64,000 bases of DNA. It comes from Erythrobacter sp. HKB08 (GTDB taxonomy: Bacteria; Pseudomonadota; Alphaproteobacteria; Sphingomonadales; Sphingomonadaceae). The stretch covers positions 310,001 to 374,000 of the forward strand of contig NZ_CP035310.1 of assembly GCF_004114695.1 (NCBI RefSeq). Direction: 5' to 3'. The translations under genes were made by a program, and so were the position numbers. Under the pieces are notes generated by a model. That model had not been told where the DNA came from. It worked only from the letters and a program-made list of their open reading frames with translations, and ran no database searches. Positions 49,929 through 58,091 of the stretch are shown piece by piece; position 1 is the first letter of the stretch; each line of letters begins with the position of its first letter.

Positions 49929-50201
49929 ATGCCCGCACCCTATCACCCCCCGGTCAAACGCTCGGTCGAGATTGCCGGGCACAAGACCTCGATCAGTCTC
50001 GAACCGCTGTTCTGGGAAATGCTGCGCGAGGCGGCTGAGGCGGAAGGCGTGCCGGTCAACGCGCTGGTCGCGCGGATCGACGAGGAGCGCATTGCCGCAG
50101 ATACACCGCCTGGCCTTGCGGGAGCCATCCGCATCTGGCTCGTCGCGCGCATGAAGAAAGGGCGACCTCGCTTGAGGCCGCCCCTTTCGCATTCGTCCTG
50201 A
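49929..50201 (+). CDS. Ribbon-helix-helix domain protein
   Basis: A 90-residue protein. Residues 9-55 fit an RHH DNA-binding fold of the RHH_4 type: VKRSVEIAGHKTSISLEPLFWEMLREAAEAEGVPVNALVARID. The C-terminal tail is basic and its last codons overlap a terminator-like hairpin. It may be a small DNA-binding regulator; no toxin-like partner is next to it. It is divergent from the LuxR/DUF4019 gene over 86 bases. Confidence 0.78.
   Translation: MPAPYHPPVKRSVEIAGHKTSISLEPLFWEMLREAAEAEGVPVNALVARIDEERIAADTPPGLAGAIRIWLVARMKKGRPRLRPPLSHSS
50157..50187 (-). terminator. Terminator hairpin overlapping the end of the RHH gene
   Basis: AAAGGGCGACCTC and GAGGCCGCCCCTTT form a long stem around GCTT. On the minus strand it is followed by TTTCTTC and lies 22 bases past the stop of the 74-residue protein gene, so it can end that transcript. 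On the plus strand it lies inside the last codons of the RHH gene. Confidence 0.6.
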
Positions 50202-50208
50202 CCCTCGG

Positions 50209-50433
50209 TCAGTATTTCGCGGTCGCGTCGCTCGCCGGGTAGGTCTCGTCGAGCGCCTCGTCGGTCTTGCTCATCGAATCGTGGGTCGCTGTCGATTCAG
50301 AACCGGCATTGCGGAACTGGCCTTCCGGTTCGCCATCGGCAAAGGCGACGCCGTTCTTGTCGACGCGCTTCTTCTCGTAATATTTGTACCCGGCAAAGCC
50401 GAGCGCACCGAGTGCTGCAAGCTTGAGTAGCAT
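50209..50433 (-). CDS. Small membrane-anchored protein of unknown function
   Basis: A 74-residue protein starting MLLKLAALGALGFAGYKYYEKKR, that is a single short hydrophobic helix and a basic stop-transfer, followed by an acidic hydrophilic tail (KTDEALDETYPASDATAKY). Proteins of this style are common in sphingomonads but have no known function. A strong AAAGGAG lies seven bases before the ATG, partly held in a hairpin with the murA downstream sequence. Confidence 0.72.
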   Translation of the reverse strand: MLLKLAALGALGFAGYKYYEKKRVDKNGVAFADGEPEGQFRNAGSESTATHDSMSKTDEALDETYPASDATAKY

Positions 50434-50443
50434 GGTGGAACTC

Positions 50444-50479
50444 CTTTCTTGCCCGGTAAACGGTCGACCGGGCAGAAAG
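50444..50479 (-). promoter_or_regulatory. Hairpin covering the ribosome site of the small membrane protein gene
   Basis: On the minus strand CTTTCTGCCCGGT pairs with ACCGGGCAAGAAAG (13 pairs, one bulged A) around a nine-base loop. The right arm contains the first bases of AAAGGAG, the ribosome site of the 74-residue protein. No T tract follows, so it is more likely to limit translation than to end transcription. Confidence 0.45.
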
Positions 50480-50495
50480 GTCCGCGAATTCAGCG

Positions 50496-51779
50496 CTATT
50501 CGTCGCCGACCCGTTCGATATCCGCGCCGACGAGTTGCAGCTTCTCTTCCAGCCGCTCGTAACCGCGGTCGAGGTGGTAGATCCGGCGCACGGTCGTCTC
50601 GCCTTCGGCGGCGAGCGCGGCGATGATGAGGCTCATCGAAGCGCGCAGGTCGGTCGCCATTACTTCCGCGCCGGTGAGCGTCTCGACGCCCTTGACGATC
50701 GCGGTGCGCCCTTCGGTCTCGATGTCCGCGCCCATGCGGTTCAACTCGGGCACGTGCATGTAGCGATTCTCGAAGATGGTCTCCTTGAGAACGCTGGTTC
50801 CTTCCGCCTTGCACAGCAGCGCCATCAGCTGCGCCTGCATGTCGGTCGCGAGGCCCGGATAGGGCGCGGTGGTCAGGTTGGTCGCCTTGAGCGGTTTGTC
50901 GGCGCACACGCGCACGCCTTCCTTGTGCTCCTCGCAGGTCACGCCGATGTTGCGCAGCGCGTGGAGCGTCGCCTGCATGTCTTCGGCGCTCGCCCCTTCG
51001 AGCATTACGTCGCCGCCGGTGATTGCCGCAGCGCAGGCATAGGAGCCGGCCTCGATACGGTCGGCCATGACCTTGTAGGTCGCGCCGTGCAGCTGCTTGA
51101 CGCCGTGGATCGTGAGGTCGGAGGTGCCGATCCCCTCGATCTCCGCACCCATCGCGACGAGCAGCTTGCACAGGTCGACGATTTCCGGCTCGCGCGCTGC
51201 GTTGAACAGGCGGCAGGTGCCCTTGGCGAGGACCGCGGCCATGATCGCGTTCTCAGTCGCGCCGACCGATACGACGGGGAAGTCGAATTCGCCGCCCGGC
51301 AGGCCGCCTTCAGGCGCGATAGCCTTCACATAGCCGGCTGCCAGCTCGATCTCGGCGCCGAACGCCTCGAGAGCTTTCAGGTGCAGGTCGATCGGGCGGT
51401 TGCCGATCGCGCAGCCGCCGGGAAGCGAAACGGTCGCTTCGCCCATACGCGCAAGCATCGGGCCGAGCACGAGGATCGAGGCGCGCATCTTGCGTACCAG
51501 GTCGTAGGGCGCGACGGTCGAGGTGAGGCGCGAGGCTTCGAAAGTCACCACGCGGCCGAATTCTTCAGGACGTTTCCCGCGAATGCCGACCGAGACGCCG
51601 AACTGCGTCATCAGGTGCTGGAAACCGTCGATATCGGCAAGGCGCGGCAGGTTGCGCAGCGTCACCGGTTCCTCGGTCAGCAAGGCGCAGGGAATGAGCG
51701 TCAGTGCGGAATTCTTGGCCCCCGAAATGGGGAGCGTGCCGGTGAGGCGATTCCCGCCCCGGATGAGAAGCTTGTCCAT
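50496..51779 (-). CDS. murA: UDP-N-acetylglucosamine 1-carboxyvinyltransferase
   Basis: A 427-residue enzyme that transfers enolpyruvate from PEP to UDP-GlcNAc, the first committed step of peptidoglycan synthesis. The start [25 protein letters not shown] contains the conserved Lys22, and the PEP-reactive Cys123 lies in [16 protein letters not shown]. As Cys is present (not Asp), the enzyme should be sensitive to fosfomycin-type inhibition. The ATG at 51779 gives the canonical start. It is divergent from galU. Confidence 0.95.
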   Translation of the reverse strand: MDKLLIRGGNRLTGTLPISGAKNSALTLIPCALLTEEPVTLRNLPRLADIDGFQHLMTQFGVSVGIRGKRPEEFGRVVTFEASRLTSTVAPYDLVRKMRASILVLGPMLARMGEATVSLPGGCAIGNRPIDLHLKALEAFGAEIELAAGYVKAIAPEGGLPGGEFDFPVVSVGATENAIMAAVLAKGTCRLFNAAREPEIVDLCKLLVAMGAEIEGIGTSDLTIHGVKQLHGATYKVMADRIEAGSYACAAAITGGDVMLEGASAEDMQATLHALRNIGVTCEEHKEGVRVCADKPLKATNLTTAPYPGLATDMQAQLMALLCKAEGTSVLKETIFENRYMHVPELNRMGADIETEGRTAIVKGVETLTGAEVMATDLRASMSLIIAALAAEGETTVRRIYHLDRGYERLEEKLQLVGADIERVGDE

Positions 51780-51883
51780 ACGCCAGCGTTTAGCGGGATT
51801 GGCGCGCGTGGCAAATGTCATCGCAGCGCAATGCCCTTGTCGCAGTTGACGCGCATCGGACACTCGCCCACACGAAGAGCCCT

Positions 51884-52771
51884 ATGAGCAATCCCAAACC
51901 GATCAAAAAGGCCGTTTTTCCCGTCGCGGGTCTCGGCACGCGCTTCCTTCCGGCCACCAAGGCGATCCCGAAGGAACTGCTTCCGATCGTCGACCGGCCA
52001 CTGATCCAGTATGCGGTGGACGAGGCGCGCGAGGCGGGGATCGAGCAGATGATCTTCGTCACCGGGCGCGGCAAGACCGCCATCGTCGAGCATTTCGACG
52101 TCGCCTACGAACTCGAACACACGATGGGCGAACGCGGCAAGGACATGGGCGCGCTCGAGCCGACCCGCGCGACGCCGGGCGACATCATCACCGTGCGACA
52201 GCAGGTGCCGATGGGCCTCGGCCACGCGATCTGGTGCGCGCGCGCCATCGTCGGCGACGAGCCCTTCGCCATTTTCCTCCCCGACGAGCTGATGATCGCG
52301 AACCGCGACGGCGGCCAGGGCTGCATGAAGCAGATGGTCGATGCCTACGAGAAGACCGGCGGCAACCTCATCAGCGTGCTCGAAGTGCCGCAGGAGGAAG
52401 TCTCGAGCTACGGCGTGATCGATCCGGGCGCATCGCAAGGCGCGCTGACCGAAGTGAAGGGGCTGGTCGAAAAGCCGCCCGTCGCCGACGCACCGTCGAA
52501 CAAGATCATCTCGGGGCGCTACATCCTCCAGCCGGAAGTCATGCGCGTGCTCGAGGACCAGGAAAAGGGCGCGGGCGGCGAAATCCAGCTGACCGACGCG
52601 ATGGCGAAGATGATCGGGACCCAGCCGTTCCACGCGGTGACATTCGACGGGCGCCGGTTCGACTGCGGCAGCAAGCTCGGCTTCGTCGAGGCGACCCTCG
52701 CCCTTGCACTCGAACGCGAGGACATGGGAGCGGACGTACGCGCGATGGCCGAGCGCCTGCTGAAGGGCTGA
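51884..52771 (+). CDS. galU: UTP-glucose-1-phosphate uridylyltransferase
   Basis: A 295-residue enzyme that makes UDP-glucose from UTP and glucose-1-phosphate. The nucleotide-binding motif KAVFPVAGLGTRFLPATKAIPKELLPIVDRPLIQY, then VRQQVPMGLGHAIWCAR, FLPDELM, LVEKPP and FDGRRFDCGSKLGFVEA are all typical. The ATG at 51884 gives the usual start. UDP-glucose would feed the initiating sugar transferase of the exopolysaccharide locus. The stop abuts the stop of the convergent DUF4259 gene. Confidence 0.95.
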   Translation: MSNPKPIKKAVFPVAGLGTRFLPATKAIPKELLPIVDRPLIQYAVDEAREAGIEQMIFVTGRGKTAIVEHFDVAYELEHTMGERGKDMGALEPTRATPGDIITVRQQVPMGLGHAIWCARAIVGDEPFAIFLPDELMIANRDGGQGCMKQMVDAYEKTGGNLISVLEVPQEEVSSYGVIDPGASQGALTEVKGLVEKPPVADAPSNKIISGRYILQPEVMRVLEDQEKGAGGEIQLTDAMAKMIGTQPFHAVTFDGRRFDCGSKLGFVEATLALALEREDMGADVRAMAERLLKG

Positions 52772-53428
52772 TTACTTTCCCTCGCGCTCGGCTTCGAGCT
52801 TCTTCATCACCCATTCGAGCAGTTCATCGTCGAACTGCCAGTTCTGGATCATGTGCTTGGGATGCAGCGCCGCATTGAGGCACTGCAAATGCACCCAGCC
52901 GCCGCGCTTGGAAGTCGAGATGTCGTCCTCGTGGATGGTCAGGTCGAGCATGTGGAACTGCTCGTCGCCCATCGGCTGGTCGCAGAACATGCAGGGCGAC
53001 GGATTGGGCTGCGGCTTCTTCTTGCGCGGCTTTCGCGCCGATTTGGCGGGCTGGTTGAGGCGCTCCATCAGGTCGGTGACCGCGCGGTTCCAGTCGCCCG
53101 AACCTTCTTCCGCCCACAGCTCGACCAGCTCGCCCCGGCTCATCACCGCCGAGAGATTGTCGCGCGCATCGTTGTAGAGTTCGAGCGAGGCCTTGCCGAA
53201 TGCGTGCACCTTTTTCGCCAGCTCGTCGGGCATGTCTTTCGAGCGGTGCCCGCGCATGGCGGCAACGCATTCGCCGGCGACGATGGCGCGGCTTCCCTCG
53301 TCGGCCTCGATATACCCGGCCTGGCCGGCGAGCTTCAGCGCACCCGCAATGTCATCGACGCTTTCGATCTCTTCGACGTAATCCAGCGCCGCGTCATTCT
53401 CGAACGATCCGGCTCCCCATGCGCCCAT
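52772..53428 (-). CDS. DUF4259 protein with an added zinc-ribbon-like C-terminus
   Basis: A 218-residue protein. Residues 1-115 match the DUF4259 pattern (MGAWGAGSFENDAALDYVEEI, AIVAGECVAAMRG, ELVELWAEEG). A basic linker (SARKPRKKKPQPNP) is followed by CMFCDQPMGDEQFHMLDLTIHEDD and WVHLQCLNAALHPKHM, where two Cys pairs and His residues could bind a metal. The function is unknown. It converges with galU without a gap. Confidence 0.75.
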   Translation of the reverse strand: MGAWGAGSFENDAALDYVEEIESVDDIAGALKLAGQAGYIEADEGSRAIVAGECVAAMRGHRSKDMPDELAKKVHAFGKASLELYNDARDNLSAVMSRGELVELWAEEGSGDWNRAVTDLMERLNQPAKSARKPRKKKPQPNPSPCMFCDQPMGDEQFHMLDLTIHEDDISTSKRGGWVHLQCLNAALHPKHMIQNWQFDDELLEWVMKKLEAEREGK

Positions 53429-53504
53429 GGCCTTGCTCCCCTCGGTTGAGGGTGCGCCCTAACATGGCGTGGGTAAACAAAGCGATGCGCTCGTCGGCGC
53501 AGCC

Positions 53505-54242
53505 CTATTGGAGGGTGAGTCCCCCGTCGACCACGATGGTCTGCCCGAGCACGTAGGACGACAGCGGCGAGGCAAGGAACAGCGAGGCCCCTGCCATTTC
53601 CGACGGTTCGCCCATGCGGCGCAGCGGTATGCGCTGGAGCGCGCCTTCGAGCCGCTTGGGATTGTCGGTCGTGACCTTGGTCATCTTGGTCGCGACGAAG
53701 CCCGGCGCGATCCCGTTCACCCTGATCCCGTCGCGCGCCCATGCTGCGGCGAGGTTGCGCACCAGTGCGACGGCAGCGGCCTTGGACGCGCCGTAAGCCG
53801 GATTGCCGATGGTCGCATGGAAGCCCGCGGTCGAGCTGACGATCTGCAGCGATCCGCCCGCTTCGGCGAGGGCATCATGATGCTTGCGCGCGCAATCCAT
53901 GACCGAGTTCAGATTGACGTCGAGCACGCGGTTCCAGCCCTCGCGCTCGAACTCCGCGCGGCCGTATTCGACTGCACCCTGGCACAGCACGCAGACGTCG
54001 AGACTGTCGAAGCCGGGTGCCGCATCGACCGCCGCCGGATCGGAGACATCGACCTGCGCGTATTCGAGCCCGGTCAGGTCCGAGCCTTCGTCGCCCGCAT
54101 AATCGTCTGCCGAAGCCCGCGTGCCCCAGACGTGGACCGATGCGCCGCGCTCGCGAAAGGCCTGCGCGATACCATTGCCGATCCCGCTGGACCCGCCGAC
54201 GACGAGCACTGTCTTGCCGGAGAAATCGAGCGGGTCGCTCAT
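53505..54242 (-). CDS. Short-chain dehydrogenase/reductase
   Basis: A 245-residue classical SDR. The nucleotide motif is VLVVGGSSGIGNGIAQAF, followed by VCVLCQGAVEYG in place of the usual NNAG, and the catalytic IVSSTAGFHATIGNPAYGASKAA with Ser, Tyr and Lys. It is the last gene of an operon with a P450 and an acyl-CoA ligase: its start overlaps the P450 stop by four bases. It may oxidise the alcohol made by the P450; the substrate is unknown. Confidence 0.88.
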   Translation of the reverse strand: MSDPLDFSGKTVLVVGGSSGIGNGIAQAFRERGASVHVWGTRASADDYAGDEGSDLTGLEYAQVDVSDPAAVDAAPGFDSLDVCVLCQGAVEYGRAEFEREGWNRVLDVNLNSVMDCARKHHDALAEAGGSLQIVSSTAGFHATIGNPAYGASKAAAVALVRNLAAAWARDGIRVNGIAPGFVATKMTKVTTDNPKRLEGALQRIPLRRMGEPSEMAGASLFLASPLSSYVLGQTIVVDGGLTLQ

Positions 54243-55543
54243 GCCGGGGTGATCCGCAGCGGCAGCGTCTTCAGCCCGCCGACGAAGGTCGACTTGGAGC
54301 GCGCCGGTTCGCCAGCCAGCTCGACGCTATCGACGCGGTCGAGCAGGGTTTCGAACAGGATGCGCATTTCGAGGCGCGCGAGATGCAGGCCGAGGCACTG
54401 GTGCGCCCCTGCCCCGAAGGCAAGATGGCGGTTGGGGCTGCGCGCGGCATCGAACTTGCGCGGATCCTCGAATTGCTCGGGGTCGTGATTGGCCGCGACA
54501 TAGTTGATCATCAGCCAGTCGCCCTTGGCGATCTTCTGCCCGCCGACCTCGGTATCTTCGGCCGCGGTGCGCATGAAGTGTTGCACCGGGCTGGTCCAGC
54601 GGATCGCCTCCTCGACGATACCGGGCAGCAGCGAGCGGTCGGCCTTGACCTTGGCCCATTGCTCCGGGTCCTTCGCGAGCGCGAGCATCGCGCCCGCCGT
54701 GCTGGCAGAGGTGGTGTCGTGACCCGCGGCGGCGACGATGATGTAGTAGCCCATCATGTCGCGGTCGTTGAGTGGTTCGCCGTCGACCGTCGCATTGGCG
54801 ATCGTGCTCGCCACATCGTCGCTCGGATTGGCCCGCTTTTCCGCCGTCAGCCCGGCGAAATAAGCCTCGAAATCCTTCACCGCGCCTGCAACGAGCTGCG
54901 TAATCGCCTCGGGCGGCAGGTCCTTCATGCCCGACTGGTTGAGGTCCTCGTCCTGCCCGCCGAACATCTGCTGGGTGAGCATCAGCATGCGCGGCTCGTC
55001 CTCTTCCGGCACGCCGAGGATCTGCATCACCACATGCAGCGGATAGGGCGCGGAGACGAGCTTGCAGAAGTCGACCTCGGGCCCAGCCGCGAGCATCCGG
55101 TCGACCGTGGCATTCGCGATGCCGCGAATCTCGTCTTCGATGCTGCGCAGGTTCTTGGGCATGAACCATTCCTGCGTCAGCTTGCGATACTTCATGTGGA
55201 TCGGCGCATCGAAAGTGACGAGGCTCGCCACCATGTGCGGGCTACCGCCGGTGATCTGCTTGGCGAACTCGATCCCCTCGACCAGCGAGAACACGACGCT
55301 GCGCGGATTGTTGAGGAAGGTCGCATTGTCCTTCGAAATGCGCATCACGTCGTCATAGCGCGTGACCAGCCAGAAGGGATCGAACACGCCGTCTTCCGAT
55401 GGCTCGATCCACGCGACGGGGTTCTCTTCGCGCAGGCGGTCGAACGTGTCGAGCAGCGGGTCCCACGCGGCATAGCTCTGCGGATCGATGACCGCGCGGG
55501 CGGTGTCGGGATCGACGCTCGGTTTCGCGCTGGTAGCCATCAC
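54239..55543 (-). CDS. Cytochrome P450, CYP108-like
   Basis: A 434-residue soluble bacterial P450. The heme loop is LAFGAGAHQCLGLHLARLE with the heme-ligating Cys383, the I-helix oxygen motif is AAGHDTTSAS and the ExxR helix is EEAIRW. By recall, long stretches resemble P450terp and CYP108D members (YPLHVVMQILGVPEEDEPRMLMLTQQMFGG, VQHFMRTAAEDTEVGGQKI). Such enzymes hydroxylate terpenes or aromatics. Redox partners are not nearby. Stop and start overlaps connect it to the SDR and the ligase genes. Confidence 0.88.
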   Translation of the reverse strand: MMATSAKPSVDPDTARAVIDPQSYAAWDPLLDTFDRLREENPVAWIEPSEDGVFDPFWLVTRYDDVMRISKDNATFLNNPRSVVFSLVEGIEFAKQITGGSPHMVASLVTFDAPIHMKYRKLTQEWFMPKNLRSIEDEIRGIANATVDRMLAAGPEVDFCKLVSAPYPLHVVMQILGVPEEDEPRMLMLTQQMFGGQDEDLNQSGMKDLPPEAITQLVAGAVKDFEAYFAGLTAEKRANPSDDVASTIANATVDGEPLNDRDMMGYYIIVAAAGHDTTSASTAGAMLALAKDPEQWAKVKADRSLLPGIVEEAIRWTSPVQHFMRTAAEDTEVGGQKIAKGDWLMINYVAANHDPEQFEDPRKFDAARSPNRHLAFGAGAHQCLGLHLARLEMRILFETLLDRVDSVELAGEPARSKSTFVGGLKTLPLRITPA

Positions 55544-57078
55544 GCGCTCTCCTGCGCCTTGGCGGCATATTCATCGCGCAATTCGCGCTTGTAGAGCTTG
55601 CCGTTCGCCTCGCGCGGTAGCTCGGGGCGGAAGTCGAACATCTTGGGCATCTTGATGCGCGCGAGGTTCGGCGCGAGATAGTCGCGCAGTTCCTGTTCGA
55701 AGTCGTCACCCGCATCCGCCATGTCGACCGGCTGGACGACCGCGACGACCTTCTCGCCGAGATCGGGGCACGGCGCGCCGATGACCGCCGCATCCATCAC
55801 CTTGTCATGGCTGACGAGCAGGTTTTCGACTTCCTGCGGATAGATGTTCACCCCGCCCGAGATGATCATGTGGCTCTTGCGGTCGGTGAGGTAGAGATAG
55901 CCGTCCTCGTCCACGTGGCCGATGTCGCCGATGGTGAACCAGCCCTTGGGATGCATCGCCTCGGCGGTCTTGTCGGGATCGTTGTGATAGGTCGGCAGGA
56001 TCTCGTTCTCGAAATAGATGAGCCCGTCCTGGCCCGTCGGCAATTCCTCGCCATCCGGGCCGCAGACATGGAGCGTGCCGTAGATCGCCTTGCCGACGGT
56101 GCCGGGATGCTCGAGCCAGTCGGCGGCGTGGACCATGGTCATGCCCGTGCCTTCGGAGCCGGCATAATATTCGTTCACGATCGGGCCCCACCATTCGATC
56201 ATCTGCTTCTTGATCGGGACCGGGCATGGCGCCGCGGCGTGGAGCGCGCGCTGGTGGCTCGACAAGTCGTATTTGGTGCGGATTTCTTCCGGCAGCTTGA
56301 GCATGCGCACGAAATGCGTCGGCACCCACTGGCTGTCGGTCACCTTGTATTTCTCGATAGCGGCGAGCGCGGTTTCCGGATCGAAGCGCTCCATCATCAC
56401 CACCGTCCCGCCAAGGCGGTGCACGATCGACGACCAGGCGATCGGCGCGGCATGATAGAGCGGCGCAGGCGAGAGATAGACCATCGATCCGTCGCTCGGC
56501 ATCTGCGCGCCCATCACGGCGAGGCCCATGAGCGGGATGACCGCCTGCGGATCGGGATCTTCCGGCGGGGCGGGGCGCACACCTTTCGGCCGGCCGGTCG
56601 TGCCCGAGCTGTAGAGCATGACGAGGCCAGCCTGCTGGTCGTCGATCGGATCGGATGGCTGGGCCGCGAGCGCTTCGGCGAAGCTCTCCTCGCCCTCGGT
56701 ATCCATCATCAGTACCGGCAGGTCGGGGCACTCGGCGCGAATGCCTTCGAGCACGTCGGCGAACTTGGGCGACGTGATCAGCAGCTTCGCTTCGCTGTCC
56801 TTCAGGATGTAGGAAATCTCCGGCGCGGTAAGCCGGGTGGAGATCGGGACGAGCATGGTGCCTGCCCGCTGCGAACCCCAGATCAGCGTGTAATATTCGA
56901 TCCGGTTTTCGAGTAGCAGCGCAAAGGCGTCTTCCGGGCCGAAGCCGCGCGAGCGCAGCAGCTGGGCGAAGCGGTTGGCGTTGGCTTCCAGTTCGCCATA
57001 GGTCATCTGCTCGCCGCTGCCCGCCATGATGATGGCGGGATGATCGGGACGGGTTTTCGCATGTGCGATAGGGTGCAT
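55540..57078 (-). CDS. AMP-forming acyl-CoA synthetase
   Basis: A 512-residue ANL enzyme. The P-loop-like A3 motif is VMLYSSGTTGRPKGV, A5 is YYAGSEGTGMT, A7 has GWFTIGDIGHVDEDGYLYLTDRKSHMI and the A10 lysine lies in PREANGKLYKREL. It activates a carboxylic acid as CoA thioester; acid type unknown. It is the first gene of the operon with the P450 and the SDR, which suggests a pathway for a hydrophobic or terpenoid acid. A non-CoA substrate cannot be excluded. Confidence 0.88.
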   Translation of the reverse strand: MHPIAHAKTRPDHPAIIMAGSGEQMTYGELEANANRFAQLLRSRGFGPEDAFALLLENRIEYYTLIWGSQRAGTMLVPISTRLTAPEISYILKDSEAKLLITSPKFADVLEGIRAECPDLPVLMMDTEGEESFAEALAAQPSDPIDDQQAGLVMLYSSGTTGRPKGVRPAPPEDPDPQAVIPLMGLAVMGAQMPSDGSMVYLSPAPLYHAAPIAWSSIVHRLGGTVVMMERFDPETALAAIEKYKVTDSQWVPTHFVRMLKLPEEIRTKYDLSSHQRALHAAAPCPVPIKKQMIEWWGPIVNEYYAGSEGTGMTMVHAADWLEHPGTVGKAIYGTLHVCGPDGEELPTGQDGLIYFENEILPTYHNDPDKTAEAMHPKGWFTIGDIGHVDEDGYLYLTDRKSHMIISGGVNIYPQEVENLLVSHDKVMDAAVIGAPCPDLGEKVVAVVQPVDMADAGDDFEQELRDYLAPNLARIKMPKMFDFRPELPREANGKLYKRELRDEYAAKAQESA

Positions 57079-57163
57079 CGGTAACTCTCTCCCTTTCGGC
57101 CTCTTTTGAGCCGTTTGGTTGTGAGTCGAAACCTACCCGTCACACCGCGCTCGGCAAGGAAAA

Positions 57164-57190
57164 AGGGCGCCGGATTGCTCCGACGCCCCT
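57164..57190 (-). terminator. Intrinsic terminator after the M23 peptidase gene
   Basis: GGGCGCCGG and CCGACGCCC form a stem with one mismatch. On the minus strand it is followed by a run of T bases (complement of AAAAA at 57160-57164), about 50 bases past the peptidase stop. A run of T also follows on the plus strand, so it could work in both directions. Confidence 0.72.
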
Positions 57191-57241
57191 TTTCTTTCGT
57201 CCTGCCGGGGCAGGAACGATGGAATCTTGTGTCTGGTCCGC

Positions 57242-57946
57242 TTACTCGGCGCCGCCGCGGCCGCCTTCGCCGCGATACATGGCGTAGGCCTGCTGCGCGT
57301 CGTTTTCGGCCATGTAGGGAACCGGGTTCACCGGGCGGCCGTCGATGCGCACCTCATAGTGCAGGTGCGGGCCGGTCGAACGGCCGGTCGAGCCGACGAA
57401 GCCGATCAGTTCGCCCTTCTTCACTTCCTGGCCGGCGCGCACGTTGAGGCGCGAGAGGTGGGCGAAGCGGGTCTGGATGTCCGAGCCGTGCTCGATCGCG
57501 ATATAGAGGCCGTAGCTGCTGAAGCGGTCGGCGCGGCTGACGGTGCCGTCGGCGGTCGCGTAAACCGGCGTGCCGGTCGGAGCAGCGAGATCGACGCCGT
57601 TGTGGCGACGCTTGCCACCGAGGACCGGATGCGTGCGCATGCCGTAGTCGCTGGTCAGCTGTGCCATGTCGAGCGGCATGCGCGAGGGAACCGAAACGCT
57701 TGCGACCGGAGCCGGTGCCGGGCCCTTGCCCACGTTGTCGAGCTTCTTCCACTGCGCGAAGAGCTGGCGGAAATCTTCATCGCCCGCGCCATCCACGGCG
57801 ACTTCGGCAGCGGCCTTGGGAGCCGGTGCAGCGACGTCTGCGGCATTGGTGACATCGGCGAGTGCCGGGGTGGCAGCGATCGTAGCGTAGCCGGCGATGG
57901 CGGCGATAAGCGACTTAGCTGCGCGCTTGGTAAGGTTAGCGACCAA
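57242..57946 (-). CDS. M23 family metallopeptidase (peptidoglycan hydrolase)
   Basis: A 234-residue exported protein with LytM-type active-site motifs: RHNGVDLAAP (first zinc ligands), then HLSRLN and GPHLHYEV with the HxH pair. The proposed start is a TTG at 57946 with AAAGG nine bases upstream; it gives a signal peptide (ANLTKRAAKSLIAAIAGYATIAATPALA). The only ATG-frame alternative at 58144 overlaps the DUF455 gene and would bury the signal peptide. It probably cuts peptide cross-links in the cell wall or acts as an activator. Confidence 0.82.
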   Translation of the reverse strand: MVANLTKRAAKSLIAAIAGYATIAATPALADVTNAADVAAPAPKAAAEVAVDGAGDEDFRQLFAQWKKLDNVGKGPAPAPVASVSVPSRMPLDMAQLTSDYGMRTHPVLGGKRRHNGVDLAAPTGTPVYATADGTVSRADRFSSYGLYIAIEHGSDIQTRFAHLSRLNVRAGQEVKKGELIGFVGSTGRSTGPHLHYEVRIDGRPVNPVPYMAENDAQQAYAMYRGEGGRGGAE

Positions 57947-57993
57947 TTTTCCCGTCCTTTTTATCTCGGCCCGTTTTCGAACCGAAGGATCCC

Positions 57994-58034
57994 TATCGCG
58001 ACCTGCCGAGACCCCTTCTGGACCGGTATCGCGA
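57994..58034. promoter_or_regulatory. Two direct TATCGCGA copies upstream of the M23 peptidase
   Basis: TATCGCGA occurs at 57994 and again at 58027, 33 bases apart, both in the leader of the peptidase gene. The core TCGCGA is a palindrome, and a spacing close to three helical turns would suit a dimeric regulator. No known operator fits. Confidence 0.3.
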
Positions 58035-58091
58035 TGTTTTTTTGCCAAGTGCGGAACAAACCGCCTCAGTGCGTATTGTGGTTCTGACGGA

